Positions 16,700 through 24,186 of a stretch of 64,000 nt of DNA are shown piece by piece (within the stretch, counting starts at the first letter, position 1; every line of letters starts with the position of its first letter). The notes under the pieces are model-generated. The model worked only from the letters and a program-made list of their open reading frames with translations. It made no database searches and was not told where the DNA came from. This DNA comes from a virus: IMG/VR virus record IMGVR_UViG_3300021406_000010, positions 1-64,000 of that record; one strand, 5' to 3'. A program made the translations under genes and the position numbers.

Positions 16700-17007
16700 G
16701 CCATCAGCCTCCGCATCGCCCTCATCGTGCCCGGCTCGGACAGCAGCCGGGCCAGCTCGGCGGCCACCTGCCCGTCATCACGGCCCAGGAACAGGGTGAC
16801 CACCCCCTCGCGGTCCTGGTGGGTGACGTTCACCCACCAGGACCATGCCTGGGGGCCGTCCGGCCCGGGGCTGAGGAAGACCTGCAGGTGGTGGCCGGAC
16901 TCGGTGCGCATCGACGGGCCGCACAGCCCGGCGGCCACGACCGAGCCCCAGACAGCCCAGACCCTGAGCAGCGTGCGCGCGTAGAAGGCGTGGTCGCTCC
17001 AGCTCAT
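16696..17007 (-). CDS. E-x-G-H family protein, member 1 (103 residues)
   Basis: TESGHHLQVFL, WSWWVNVTHQD, LFLGRDDGQV and SEPGTMRAMRRLM. Closest to member 2. ATG 17007 overlaps the upstream stop (ATGA). First member in transcription order. Confidence 0.7.
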   Translation of the reverse strand: MSWSDHAFYARTLLRVWAVWGSVVAAGLCGPSMRTESGHHLQVFLSPGPDGPQAWSWWVNVTHQDREGVVTLFLGRDDGQVAAELARLLSEPGTMRAMRRLMA

Positions 17008-17306
17008 GACCCGAAGCCTCCCAGGGCCTCGCCGACCAGTGCATGGAGCAGGCGCAGGTGCTTCTGCGCCAGCTGGCCGACCGCCTGCGCCCGCTCCAGG
17101 CCGGGCCGGATGTCTGCCTGCGGGTCGGCCGCCAGCCGGTCGCGGGCCGTCCGGATGAGCGCCGCAGCCTCGTCCAGCCCGGCAGCGGGGCCGCTGACGT
17201 ACGGCGCGAGGCCGGGGACGGCCAGGGCCAGCTCGCGGGCGGCTGCCGAGCTGCGGGCGAGAAGGGCCGCTGACCTGTCCAGGCCCTCCGGCGTGAACTC
17301 GCTCAC
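17004..17306 (-). CDS. Helical protein, 100 residues
   Basis: GTG 17306 in a GTGA overlap. Ala/Leu-rich, mostly helical with heptad-like spacing (AQAVGQLAQKHLRLLHALVG). No cysteines, no recognised family. Second gene of the leftward operon starting at the divergent promoter near 17560. Confidence 0.65.
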   Translation of the reverse strand: MSEFTPEGLDRSAALLARSSAAARELALAVPGLAPYVSGPAAGLDEAAALIRTARDRLAADPQADIRPGLERAQAVGQLAQKHLRLLHALVGEALGGFGS

Positions 17307-17533
17307 GGCTCGTCCCTCGCCAGCATCATGCCGGGCCACGCCTGCGCCATGGGCACCAGCCGGTAGCCGGGAGCGCACCAGTCGCCTTGCGGGCACGGCC
17401 TGCCGAAGCCGTCCTCGGCGGGCCCTTCCGGGCAGTGCGAGGCGACCAGCTCGCCCAGCAGGATGCCCGTCTCCCCTCTCGGCAGGTACACGAACACGTT
17501 GCCCGGCCCGCTGCTAGTGGTGATGACGTCCAC
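17303..17533 (-). CDS. Small Cys-containing protein, 76 residues
   Basis: GTG 17533 after GAGGGGAGCGGA, about 20 bases from the divergent promoter element. Beta-type N-terminus (NVFVYLPRG), then HCPEG, RPCPQG and DWCAPGY, a possible metal site. First gene of the leftward operon that holds the E-x-G-H array. Confidence 0.65.
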   Translation of the reverse strand: MDVITTSSGPGNVFVYLPRGETGILLGELVASHCPEGPAEDGFGRPCPQGDWCAPGYRLVPMAQAWPGMMLARDEP

Positions 17534-17550
17534 TCCGCTCCCCTCGCTCA

Positions 17551-17573
17551 ATGCAGCTTTCCTTGCTATCATA
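17551..17573. promoter_or_regulatory. Divergent promoter between leftward and rightward operons
   Basis: ATGCAGCTTTCCTTGCTATC: rightward TGC-TATCAT is followed by a leader with GGAAGGGAG before GTG 17598; leftward TGCATTGA is followed by GAGGGGAG before GTG 17533. The best single case for the element working in both directions. Confidence 0.6.
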
Positions 17574-17597
17574 GCGGACGAGGAAGGGAGCCATCCA

Positions 17598-17765
17598 GTG
17601 GCGACGATAGCGGAGCAGATCGCGGCCAAGCAGGCCGAGATCGCGGCGGTGGCCGAGCGGACGCGGGCCGCGTACCACGCCTGGCAGGACCTGGACCAGG
17701 CGCATAACGCGCTGTGCGAAGAGCTGCGGGAGCTGAAGAGGCGCCAGCGGGAAGGCGGGCAGTGA
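17598..17765 (+). CDS. Short coiled-coil protein, 55 residues
   Basis: GTG start after GAGGAAGGGAG. Nearly all helix with heptad spacing (IAAKQAEIAAVAERTRAAY; ELRELKRRQREGG). First gene of the long rightward operon; its TGA overlaps the next ATG (TGATG). Function unknown. Confidence 0.65.
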   Translation: MATIAEQIAAKQAEIAAVAERTRAAYHAWQDLDQAHNALCEELRELKRRQREGGQ

Positions 17766-17992
17766 TGGCCCGCGAGCAGATGATGCTCCCCGACGCGGTC
17801 GCCGCTTACCTGGACGACTGCGCGGTGGCGCACGCGGCCGGGTGGCGCGCCGAGCCGCACGCCACGGTGGAGGAGCTCTGCCAGGTCTTCAGCATGGTGC
17901 CATCGGCGATGATGGCGGACTGCCTCGCTGGCCTGGCGGCCAGCGGGGACGCGGAGGTCGGCCTGGTGGCCGGGGAGTGGAGGTCACGGTGA
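17765..17992 (+). CDS. Hypothetical protein, 75 residues
   Basis: Ala-rich helical protein with three cysteines and a helix-turn-helix-like middle (TVEELCQVFSMVPSAMMADC). Could be a small winged-helix-type regulator, but this is weak. Overlaps its neighbours by TGATG and GTGA. Confidence 0.65.
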   Translation: MAREQMMLPDAVAAYLDDCAVAHAAGWRAEPHATVEELCQVFSMVPSAMMADCLAGLAASGDAEVGLVAGEWRSR

Positions 17993-18243
17993 GCGAGGAG
18001 CGGCACCTGGCCGTGCGCGTGCGCGACCCGGGGAGCAGCCGGTGGGAGTGGGTGGGCCATCACGGCCAGGGGCTGACCCGGCGCGTGGACGAGACATTCA
18101 CCTACCCGGACGACTGCAGGCGGGTGGCCGATGAGGTCGCCAGTCTGGCCCGCGCGCATGGCCTGATCGCTGAGGTCGTAGACCTGGACCAGGCAACGGC
18201 GGCCGGACCCCGGGGCAAATGGCGAAACTGGAGGTCGCGGTGA
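17989..18243 (+). CDS. Hypothetical protein, 84 residues
   Basis: GTG in a GTGA overlap. An alternating pattern (LAVRVRDPGSSRWEWVGHHG) suggests an N-terminal beta hairpin followed by a helix. No family recognised. Confidence 0.6.
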   Translation: MSEERHLAVRVRDPGSSRWEWVGHHGQGLTRRVDETFTYPDDCRRVADEVASLARAHGLIAEVVDLDQATAAGPRGKWRNWRSR

Positions 18244-18455
18244 GCGAGAGGCAGGCGCAGGTGCCCCCGGGGACGGACATCACGCAGCCGATGGCGCAGC
18301 ACGTCGCGCTGGTCATCACCGGGATCCTGGTCGGCATCAGCGAGGCCGACCCGGCGGGGGCGGGCCAGGAGCTGCTGGAGACGCTCGGCCTCAAGGCGGT
18401 CAGGCGCAGGATCCGCTCGCGCTACGCCCATGGCGGGGACAGGACGGGATCGTGA
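18240..18455 (+). CDS. Hypothetical protein, 71 residues
   Basis: GTG 18240 chosen because it overlaps the preceding TGA; an ATG 21 bases upstream is possible. Helical with a moderately hydrophobic stretch (HVALVITGILVGISEAD) and a basic tail. Confidence 0.6.
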   Translation: MSERQAQVPPGTDITQPMAQHVALVITGILVGISEADPAGAGQELLETLGLKAVRRRIRSRYAHGGDRTGS

Positions 18456-18781
18456 TGGGCGGCCTGAAGGGCGTCCAGCCGGGCGACGAGCTCATCGTCA
18501 GCGACCCGCGCTCTCCCCGGCGCAGGCCGAACAGGGCCACGGTCGCCTCAGTCGGCCGGACCTGGGTGACCGCGAGGGGCGGCCTCCGCTACCGGATCGA
18601 CGACGGGCGCGACGAGTGCGGGGCCACCGTAGCAGAGGTCCCGGCGGACTACGAGGAGCGGATGGCCTGCCACGCGCTCCGCGAGGACCTCCGGGAGGCG
18701 GGAATCCTGACGGGCGGCGCCGAGCTGTCCCGCCCGCAGCTGGAGGCGATCCTCGCGATCGTCAAGGAAGGAGCGCGATGA
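18455..18781 (+). CDS. SH3-like small protein, 108 residues
   Basis: Residues 1-50 (VQPGDELIVSD, RATVASVGRTWVTARGGLRY) have the strand pattern of a KOW/SH3-like barrel, common in small phage proteins. The rest is helical and acidic. TGATG overlap upstream, ATGA downstream. Role unknown. Confidence 0.6.
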   Translation: MGGLKGVQPGDELIVSDPRSPRRRPNRATVASVGRTWVTARGGLRYRIDDGRDECGATVAEVPADYEERMACHALREDLREAGILTGGAELSRPQLEAILAIVKEGAR

Positions 18782-19038
18782 CCACCAGGCAGCACCAGAA
18801 GGACCTTGTCAGCCAGGCCAGCGCGGCGCTGGACATCGCGCTCTCGCGGAACATGGGGCTGGAGCGCGTCACGCCCGTCATGACGCTGGCCGAGGTCGCG
18901 GAGGCGGTGCGCCGTGCCCGGGGCCGCTACGCGTCGTTCCCGGACGTGCGGGCCGCCCTTGACGAGGCGGTCGCCGCCGGGCTGGCGACTAAGTGCGCTT
19001 ACGGCTGGATGGCCCGTTTCGAGAAGGGAGCGCGGTGA
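18778..19038 (+). CDS. Hypothetical helical protein, 86 residues
   Basis: ATGA overlap with the gene before. VTPVMTLAEVAEAVRRARG and FPDVRAALDEAVAAGLATK read as two helices with turns, followed by YGWMARF; a winged-helix fold is possible. No firm assignment. Confidence 0.6.
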   Translation: MTTRQHQKDLVSQASAALDIALSRNMGLERVTPVMTLAEVAEAVRRARGRYASFPDVRAALDEAVAAGLATKCAYGWMARFEKGAR

Positions 19039-19493
19039 CCGCGCGGCCGATCAACTACTCCACCGTCATCGACCCGATGAAGACGGTGACGGAGTGCACC
19101 GAGCTGCTGGCCCGGCACGGGGCGCGGAAGATCCTGACCGAGTACGGCCCGGACCGGCAGCCGACTGGCCTGTCATTCCAGGTGGACGCCCCGTGGGGGC
19201 CGCAGCAGTTCCGGATGGAGGTCAACCCCGAGGGGACCTACCGGGTGCTGGCCATGGCGAGGAAGCGGGGCGAGATCGCGCCGCGCTTCGCCACCAGGGA
19301 GCAGGCCGCCCGGGTCGCCTGGCGGGTGCTGAAGACGTGGGTGGAGGTGTGCCTGGCCCTGTCGGAGACGGGGATCGTCAACCTCACCCAGGCGATGCTC
19401 TCGTTCGCCATGACCGGGCCGGACACGACCCAGTGGGACGACTTCGCGACCGCGAGGGCGATCACGGCGGGAGGCGGCGATGACCAGGCCTGA
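19035..19493 (+). CDS. Conserved phage hypothetical protein, 152 residues
   Basis: The pattern KTVTECTELLARHGARKI, FRMEVNPEGTYRVL, REQAARVAWRVLKTWVEV and ALSETGIVNLTQAML matches a small soluble family found in many siphophages of Gram-positive bacteria. Its biochemical role is unknown. GTGA overlap upstream; 14-base overlap with the next gene. Confidence 0.7.
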   Translation: MTARPINYSTVIDPMKTVTECTELLARHGARKILTEYGPDRQPTGLSFQVDAPWGPQQFRMEVNPEGTYRVLAMARKRGEIAPRFATREQAARVAWRVLKTWVEVCLALSETGIVNLTQAMLSFAMTGPDTTQWDDFATARAITAGGGDDQA

Positions 19494-19719
19494 GTTCCTC
19501 GCCCCGCCCGGCGGGTCGCTCGTGGCGGATACGCGCATGGCACTTGCCCTTATCGGGGTGGAAATTCCCGAGGACGACGTCCGGGGGTGGACCAAGTACG
19601 AGCTGATGCTCGCCTACGACTGGGCGATGCGGGAGCACCTGAGCGCGTCCGACAACACGGTGCGCAGGCGGCCGAAGCCGTCGTTCGTGACGGCGGCAGA
19701 GCGGGAAGGGGAAGGGTAA
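19480..19719 (+). CDS. Hypothetical protein sharing a module with the protein at 26049 (79 residues)
   Basis: DDVRGWTKYELMLAYDWA and RPKPSFVTAAER are identical, or nearly so, in the 161-residue protein at 26049-26534. The tyrosine/tryptophan-rich module is about 55 residues. TAATG overlap with the next gene. Confidence 0.7.
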   Translation: MTRPEFLAPPGGSLVADTRMALALIGVEIPEDDVRGWTKYELMLAYDWAMREHLSASDNTVRRRPKPSFVTAAEREGEG

Positions 19720-20111
19720 TGGGCAGGACAGGGCAGGTGGCGGCCGGGGACCTGCGGCGGGAGATCGCCAGGGCAGTCAGCCTCGAAGGCCTGAGCGACG
19801 GGCTCACGCCCATCCTGCGGGCGCACGGCCGGGATTTCGGCGTGATCGGCATGGGCGTGATGATGCACGAGGGACTGTTCGTGCTCGTCATCCACGGCGA
19901 GCGCGGAGGCCGCAAGGACCCCTTCTGGACTATCGCCGACCTGCGGACGGCACTCGTGTCCATTATGGAGGAGGGCATCTTCCCGGGATCAATGACCCTG
20001 GGCGAGGGCAAAAAGGTGCTGCTGATGATCTACGGCCAGCTGTTGGGGGTCTCCTCGGCCGCGCCGGACAGGCGCCGGGAGCGCTTCGTCCTCCAGGGGG
20101 AAACGCTGTGA
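19719..20111 (+). CDS. Hypothetical protein, 130 residues
   Basis: Alpha/beta protein with GRDFGVIGMGVMMHEGLFVL and VLLMIYGQLLGV as buried strands. No catalytic motif seen. TAATG and GTGA overlaps tie it to its neighbours. Confidence 0.65.
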   Translation: MGRTGQVAAGDLRREIARAVSLEGLSDGLTPILRAHGRDFGVIGMGVMMHEGLFVLVIHGERGGRKDPFWTIADLRTALVSIMEEGIFPGSMTLGEGKKVLLMIYGQLLGVSSAAPDRRRERFVLQGETL

Positions 20112-20494
20112 GCCCCGGGCCGGAGGGCATCCTGGACCGCCATCCCGAGCTGCTGCTGCTGCATGTCGCGGTGCCCGTCGCCATCCAGGACACCGTGCGG
20201 TACCTGGCAGAGGACAGGCGGCTGGCGCTGGCCGCCGAATGCGGGCAGTACATCGCGGAGCACGGCGACGACCTGATGTTCCGGGGCCGGAAGGGCGCGG
20301 CGGCCAAGGCGTTCACGATGCTGGCCCACGGGCTGGCGTGCGCGGCGTTCCAGCCGGGCGGCATCGACTTCGCCGGGATGCACTTCTGCGCTGACCACGG
20401 CGCGTGCACCGGCGCGGACGGCGGCCCCCCGCAGCCTGCGCCGGTGTGCAAGAGGCTAACGGACACGATCAGGGCACGGGAGGAGTTGCTGTGA
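20108..20494 (+). CDS. Hypothetical protein, 128 residues
   Basis: Mainly helical; the C-terminal third carries H, D and C residues (GMHFCADHGACTG) that could bind a metal. GTG start in a GTGA overlap. Confidence 0.65.
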   Translation: MSPGPEGILDRHPELLLLHVAVPVAIQDTVRYLAEDRRLALAAECGQYIAEHGDDLMFRGRKGAAAKAFTMLAHGLACAAFQPGGIDFAGMHFCADHGACTGADGGPPQPAPVCKRLTDTIRAREELL

Positions 20495-20655
20495 ACGTTA
20501 AGGCACTGATGGAGACGGCCCGGGAGTGGAGGCGGCGCATGGCCGGGCACGTCTACCTTGACTGGAATGACCAGTGGGTGGGGCGCTACCGGAGCGACAC
20601 CCACAACTACGTCTGCCCGCTGCCCTGCCTGGTGATCAGGTGGCGGCGGTCATGA
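20491..20655 (+). CDS. Hypothetical protein, 54 residues
   Basis: GTG start in a GTGA overlap; ends in an ATGA overlap. Aromatic-rich (VYLDWNDQWVGRYRSD) with two Cys near the end. No family recognised. Confidence 0.6.
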   Translation: MNVKALMETAREWRRRMAGHVYLDWNDQWVGRYRSDTHNYVCPLPCLVIRWRRS

Positions 20656-20849
20656 CGGCCAAGGGACAGCCCGACGAGTACTTCGTGAGCATACCGATGG
20701 AGGACGCCCTCCAGCTGGCCAGGTGGATCGCCAGTGCGCAACCCGGTGACGTGACGCGAACGGGCGACCATGAGCGGATCTCCTTCGAGCGCATCGGGGA
20801 CAAGGGGTTCCTGGTCCGGGCCAGGCCGTGGAAGCCGGGGTCGCGGTGA
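20652..20849 (+). CDS. Hypothetical protein, 65 residues
   Basis: ATGA overlap with the gene before. Looks like a small beta-alpha-beta fold (YFVSIPMEDALQLARWIAS, ISFERIGDKGFLVRARPW). Function unknown. Confidence 0.6.
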   Translation: MTAKGQPDEYFVSIPMEDALQLARWIASAQPGDVTRTGDHERISFERIGDKGFLVRARPWKPGSR

Positions 20850-21202
20850 GCCGCCCGGCCCTGCAGTGGGGGTGGGTGCTGTCATGGGCGGACGCCAATG
20901 AGGTGCCAGGAGAGGCCCGGCTGCTGTGCCTGGAGAGCGGCCGTGAGGTCGTCGCGGTCAGCCCCTACGGCGAGGACCTCATCCTGGAGACGGCCAGCAT
21001 GTCCGGCCATCGCCCGGGGCTCACCTGGGGCCAGGCACGGGAGATGGCGGGCGAGTGCGATGAGGGGCTGCGGGTCAGGTTCCAGGACGGGTCCCCCGCG
21101 CTCGACCTGTCCCAGTACGGGCAGTGCGAGTCCGGCGGCGAGTACGGGCAGGACGGCGAGCCGGCCGGGCCGGAGCTCTACGTCCAGCGGAGGTGGGGAT
21201 GA
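20846..21202 (+). CDS. Hypothetical protein, 118 residues
   Basis: GTGA overlap. Acidic, with LCLESGREVVAVSPYGEDL as a strand-rich core; the C-terminus is Gly/Glu/Tyr-rich. No family recognised. Confidence 0.6.
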   Translation: MSRPALQWGWVLSWADANEVPGEARLLCLESGREVVAVSPYGEDLILETASMSGHRPGLTWGQAREMAGECDEGLRVRFQDGSPALDLSQYGQCESGGEYGQDGEPAGPELYVQRRWG

Positions 21203-21525
21203 CCGCGCGCAACGCGCCCCGGAGGTTCATCCGCCTCCGCAACGGGCGGGCCATGGGCTGGAACGGCGAGCCGCACTGGGCGCTTGCGATGGCCGAGCGG
21301 GCGGCCATCGCGCAGATGAGCCATCCCGTCGAGTGCTGCAAGTGCGGTGCCGTCTACGACCTGGGCAAGATCGAGGTGACCGGGCACTACCTGGACTGCA
21401 CCATGTGGCGCACCCCGTGCTGCCGGGCGACAGTCGACGACCGGGGCAACTTCGGCGGCTTCGGCCAGCCGGCCTACCAGGACATCCCGAGGCCGCCGCG
21501 CCGGGGAGATGGCCCGGGTGAGTAA
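21199..21525 (+). CDS. Zinc-binding hypothetical protein, 108 residues
   Basis: CCKCGAVYDL followed about 30 residues later by TPCCRATV gives a four-Cys zinc site. Basic N-terminus (NAPRRFIRLRNGR). ATGA overlap with the previous gene. Confidence 0.65.
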   Translation: MTARNAPRRFIRLRNGRAMGWNGEPHWALAMAERAAIAQMSHPVECCKCGAVYDLGKIEVTGHYLDCTMWRTPCCRATVDDRGNFGGFGQPAYQDIPRPPRRGDGPGE

Positions 21526-21775
21526 CGGCCACGGGGACGCGACCCTGGTGACCAGGACCGAGACGGTCATCGAGGGACTGCCCGCCATAGGCGGCTGGCT
21601 CGACCATGACTCTCCCGGTCCGGTCATACACTTCCACCGCATGTTCAGCGAGCTGCCGCGCGAGGGCCTGGCCGGGCGGCGGATGGAGCTGCGCGCCGGC
21701 GGCAGGACATGGGTGTACGTGATCACGGACTATGACCCGGCTACCGGGGAGTTCACGGCGCAATGGCCGGACTGA
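21518..21775 (+). CDS. WPD-tail family protein, copy 1 (85 residues)
   Basis: Ends VYVITDYDPATGEFTAQWPD. The next two genes end in the same way, so three tandem paralogs lie together. GTG 21518 preferred because GGGGAG sits at good distance; ATG 21509 is too close. TGATG overlap downstream. Function unknown. Confidence 0.65.
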   Translation: MSNGHGDATLVTRTETVIEGLPAIGGWLDHDSPGPVIHFHRMFSELPREGLAGRRMELRAGGRTWVYVITDYDPATGEFTAQWPD

Positions 21776-22038
21776 TGCCCGAGCCGTGGGAGGTGAGGCT
21801 CCACGTCGGCGGAGGGCGCGGGTACACGATCATCGCGGACGAGCCATTCGACGGCAGGCTCCCCAACCCGTCGGCGACGATAGTGATCCGGCCCTCCCAG
21901 CTGCAGCCAGAGCACAGGGACATGACCGTGTTCGCCGGCCAGCCGCTGGAGGTCACGTACCAGGGGAAGCGCTGGGTGTACGTCGTGCACGCGGTTGACC
22001 CGGAGGCCGGGCTGGTGCACGCCCGGTGGCCAGACTAG
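21775..22038 (+). CDS. WPD-tail family protein, copy 2 (87 residues)
   Basis: ATG 21775 shares the A of the previous TGA. Beta-rich; TYQGKRWVYVVHAVDPEAG and ARWPD at the end align with copies 1 and 3. Copies 1-3 have diverged except for this last strand pair. Confidence 0.65.
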   Translation: MPEPWEVRLHVGGGRGYTIIADEPFDGRLPNPSATIVIRPSQLQPEHRDMTVFAGQPLEVTYQGKRWVYVVHAVDPEAGLVHARWPD

Positions 22039-22051
22039 CGAGGAGGACGGC

Positions 22052-22339
22052 ATGACGGAAGACGAGGAGGCGCGGTCGGTCGCCATCGGCGGCCGGGACG
22101 GCAACGGGCGGCTGTTCCTCGACATCGAGAACGGCTGGCCATTTGCGATGGAGCCGGAGATCCAGGTAGACGGCTTCATCGACGCGCTGATCGCCTACAG
22201 CCCGGAATGCTACGCGGGTGACCCGGCGGCGCTGGTCGGCGAGCCACTCGTCCTGACGGTGAACGGGCGCCGCAGCGTGTACGAGCTGACGGCCTGGGAC
22301 CCGGCCGGGAGGTCCTTCACGGCGCGGTGGCCAGACTAG
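22052..22339 (+). CDS. WPD-tail family protein, copy 3 (95 residues)
   Basis: ATG after GAGGAGGACGGC. NGRRSVYELTAWDPAGRSF then TARWPD repeats the family ending. Last gene before a promoter element, so the end of the first rightward operon. Confidence 0.65.
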   Translation: MTEDEEARSVAIGGRDGNGRLFLDIENGWPFAMEPEIQVDGFIDALIAYSPECYAGDPAALVGEPLVLTVNGRRSVYELTAWDPAGRSFTARWPD

Positions 22340-22344
22340 CCACA

Positions 22345-22367
22345 ATTACAGCTTTCCTTGCTATGCT
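22345..22367 (+). promoter_or_regulatory. Promoter element
   Basis: ATTACAGCTTTCCTTGCTAT with TATGCT as the -10-like hexamer; a leader of about 30 bases containing GAAAGGA follows before ATG 22402. Confidence 0.55.
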
Positions 22368-22401
22368 GGGCACGTAGCAGCCCTCCTGAAAGGACTTGAG
22401 C

Positions 22402-22623
22402 ATGTTCGGCAAGAAGAGCAACGGCGTGGCCAACCACGGCGGGGAACTCCGCATCGAAGACGTCGTGATCGACGGGGAAGACCCGCAGTCGGGAGACGTT
22501 CCCGTCGAGGACCTCCCGGACGGCGGCACCATCCGGAACACCGGGATCGCCAGCTACGGGGGGAGGACCATCATCAGGGGCTCCGCGATCGGCAACGGCG
22601 CCCGGATAGACAACGACGAGTAA
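22402..22623 (+). CDS. Acidic beta-repeat protein, 73 residues
   Basis: Starts after AAAGGA at eight-base spacing. Asp/Glu/Gly/Ile pattern (GGTIRNTGIASYGGRTIIRG) resembles a short beta-helix. Single-gene transcript between a promoter element and a strong hairpin. Function unknown. Confidence 0.65.
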   Translation: MFGKKSNGVANHGGELRIEDVVIDGEDPQSGDVPVEDLPDGGTIRNTGIASYGGRTIIRGSAIGNGARIDNDE

Positions 22624-22630
22624 GGCGCGC

Positions 22631-22660
22631 GCAGGGGCAGGCGGGAGATGCCGCCTGCCC
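22631..22660 (+). terminator. 12-bp hairpin terminator
   Basis: AGGGGCAGGCGG, loop GAGATG, CCGCCTGCCCCT: a perfect 12-bp stem eight bases after the stop. There is no U-run, as is common in high-GC actinobacteria. Confidence 0.75.
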
Positions 22661-22686
22661 CTGCGGCTATCCGGATGTCCTCCACT

Positions 22687-22709
22687 ATTACAGCTTTCCT
22701 TGCTATAGT
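22687..22709 (+). promoter_or_regulatory. Promoter element, leaderless type
   Basis: ATTACAGCTTTCCTTGCTAT followed by AGT; the -10-like TATAGT (22704-22709) is six bases before ATG 22716. Confidence 0.6.
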
Positions 22710-22715
22710 GAGGGC

Positions 22716-22883
22716 ATGGGAAAGAACAGGCAGGTCACCGTCCTGATCGACATGCCGCCATGGGTCGGCTGGTCGTTCGTGGTGGACCCTAACGGCTTCA
22801 TCGAAATCCGCAACGCCGACGGCGAGCTCGTGCAGGGCATGTACCTCGGCAGCATCCTGCAGGGCAAGGTCGGGCTGCTATGA
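22716..22883 (+). CDS. Small hypothetical protein, 55 residues (leaderless)
   Basis: Reads MGKNRQVTVLIDMPPWVG at the start, then FVVDPNGFIEIRNADGEL. Strand-rich and compact. There is no Shine-Dalgarno sequence; the ATG lies at the predicted transcription start. ATGA overlap with a tiny next gene. Confidence 0.65.
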   Translation: MGKNRQVTVLIDMPPWVGWSFVVDPNGFIEIRNADGELVQGMYLGSILQGKVGLL

Positions 22884-22948
22884 GGGCCGCGCCGCAGCAG
22901 GACGAGGACAGGCAGCGGGCGGCGGCGGCCCTGAAGGGCCTGCCGTGA
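22880..22948 (+). CDS. Tiny coupled ORF, 22 residues
   Basis: Reads MRAAPQQDEDRQRAAAALKG plus two residues. It starts in an ATGA overlap and ends in a GTGA overlap, filling the gap between two genes exactly, which supports translation. It may act only to couple its neighbours. Confidence 0.45.
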   Translation: MRAAPQQDEDRQRAAAALKGLP

Positions 22949-23286
22949 CCGGCGCGGTCACCCTCGCCGACAGGTGCCGCCTTGCCTGGTCCATTGAGGG
23001 CGAGGCCTGGTACGCGGGGTCCCTGGACCGGGAGCGCCGCCGGCAGGTCATCATCATGTCCGCCTGCGAGGACGGCGGCATTGACTGGGACGTCTTCGTC
23101 AGCCCGGCGGGGACAGGGCTGCGGCGAAGCCTTAGCATCGCCTACCGCCCGTCCAGGGACGCGATGAGGGACATTCCCGGCATCATCAAGGCCATCCAGT
23201 CGGGCGAGGTCAGGACCGTGCGCGGCCTCATCGCCATGCTGCGGGAGGCCGGCGCCCTCGACGAGACGGAAAGGGACAGGCCATGA
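22945..23286 (+). CDS. Hypothetical protein, AWY pair copy 1 (113 residues)
   Basis: RLAWSIEGEAWYAGSL, GGIDWDVFV and REAGALDETERDRP align with the next gene (HLAYSACWEAWYARSI, HGCDWELVV, KMGAADETMRERRW). A tandem duplicate pair. GTG start in a GTGA overlap. Confidence 0.65.
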   Translation: MTGAVTLADRCRLAWSIEGEAWYAGSLDRERRRQVIIMSACEDGGIDWDVFVSPAGTGLRRSLSIAYRPSRDAMRDIPGIIKAIQSGEVRTVRGLIAMLREAGALDETERDRP

Positions 23287-23603
23287 GGCTCGGGGGCGGA
23301 TTCCACCTCGCCTACAGCGCCTGCTGGGAGGCCTGGTACGCGAGGTCCATCGGCGAGGAATCGGCTTCGCTGATCGTCTGGTCCCAGTCTGATGATCATC
23401 ACGGCTGCGACTGGGAGCTGGTCGTCCTGGGCAGCAGCCGGGGCGAGTTGCAGCCGGGCGCGGGCGGGATCGACCCGCTCATCCGCCGCCAGGCATCAGA
23501 GGTGCTGGCGGCGATGCGGGAGGCGAGGACCCTCCCGGAGATGAGGCACGCGCTCGACAAGATGGGCGCGGCCGACGAGACGATGAGGGAGAGGCGCTGG
23601 TGA
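23283..23603 (+). CDS. Hypothetical protein, AWY pair copy 2 (106 residues)
   Basis: Second copy of the tandem pair. Conserved are the EAWYA segment, a D-W strand and the C-terminal D-E-T pattern. Function unknown. ATGA overlap upstream, GTGA downstream. Confidence 0.65.
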   Translation: MRLGGGFHLAYSACWEAWYARSIGEESASLIVWSQSDDHHGCDWELVVLGSSRGELQPGAGGIDPLIRRQASEVLAAMREARTLPEMRHALDKMGAADETMRERRW

Positions 23604-23875
23604 ACGCCAGGACGGGAACGGGGACGCTGGGCGAGTACCTGCGGGAGGCGTTCCGCGACTACCTCGCCGCGCTGCCTGAGCCGGAGCCGGTCGACGGGCA
23701 CGCTGCCCTGGAGCTGCTGCGGCAGGCCGGGATGAGCAGGCGCGAGGCGCGGAACGCCGTGCGGGACCTGTACGGGACGGCCGGGTCGAGCATCGAGGGG
23801 CGCGGCTGGCGGATCGCCAGCGCCGGGGGATCGCTGTGGCTGCTGACGGCCACGAGCGAGGGGAAGGGACGATGA
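23600..23875 (+). CDS. Hypothetical DNA-binding-like protein, 91 residues
   Basis: ALELLRQAGMSRREARNAV looks like the paired helices of a small winged-helix or replication-initiation domain, then a strand pair (GWRIASAGGSLWLLTA). Tentative. GTG start in a GTGA overlap. Confidence 0.6.
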   Translation: MNARTGTGTLGEYLREAFRDYLAALPEPEPVDGHAALELLRQAGMSRREARNAVRDLYGTAGSSIEGRGWRIASAGGSLWLLTATSEGKGR

Positions 23876-24186
23876 CATTCTGGATCGAGCTGCCCGCCGG
23901 GCCAGGCGAGTGCCTGAGCCTGCCGCCGGCCGTGGCCGAGGGCGAGATGGTGCGGGGTGCCCCTGAGCATCACCCGTTCACCAACCCACGGCGGCAGGCC
24001 ATCATCTTCTCGGCTCCGCCCGAGATGGCCCGGCATGAAGGGCAGTACGCCGACGACTCCGGCGGCTGGGCGCAGGTGCCGGGCCCTGCCCGGATGCTCA
24101 CCCGCGAGGAGCACAGCGCGCTCGTCGTCTCGGTCCGTCCGGACCTGGCCGTTCCGGCTGCCGAGGGGCATGATGCGCATCGCTGA
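23872..24186 (+). CDS. Hypothetical protein, 104 residues
   Basis: ATGA overlap. Pro/Glu/His-rich with no clear motif; ends SALVVSVRPDLAVPAAEG. Overlaps the next gene by 17 bases. Confidence 0.55.
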   Translation: MTFWIELPAGPGECLSLPPAVAEGEMVRGAPEHHPFTNPRRQAIIFSAPPEMARHEGQYADDSGGWAQVPGPARMLTREEHSALVVSVRPDLAVPAAEGHDAHR

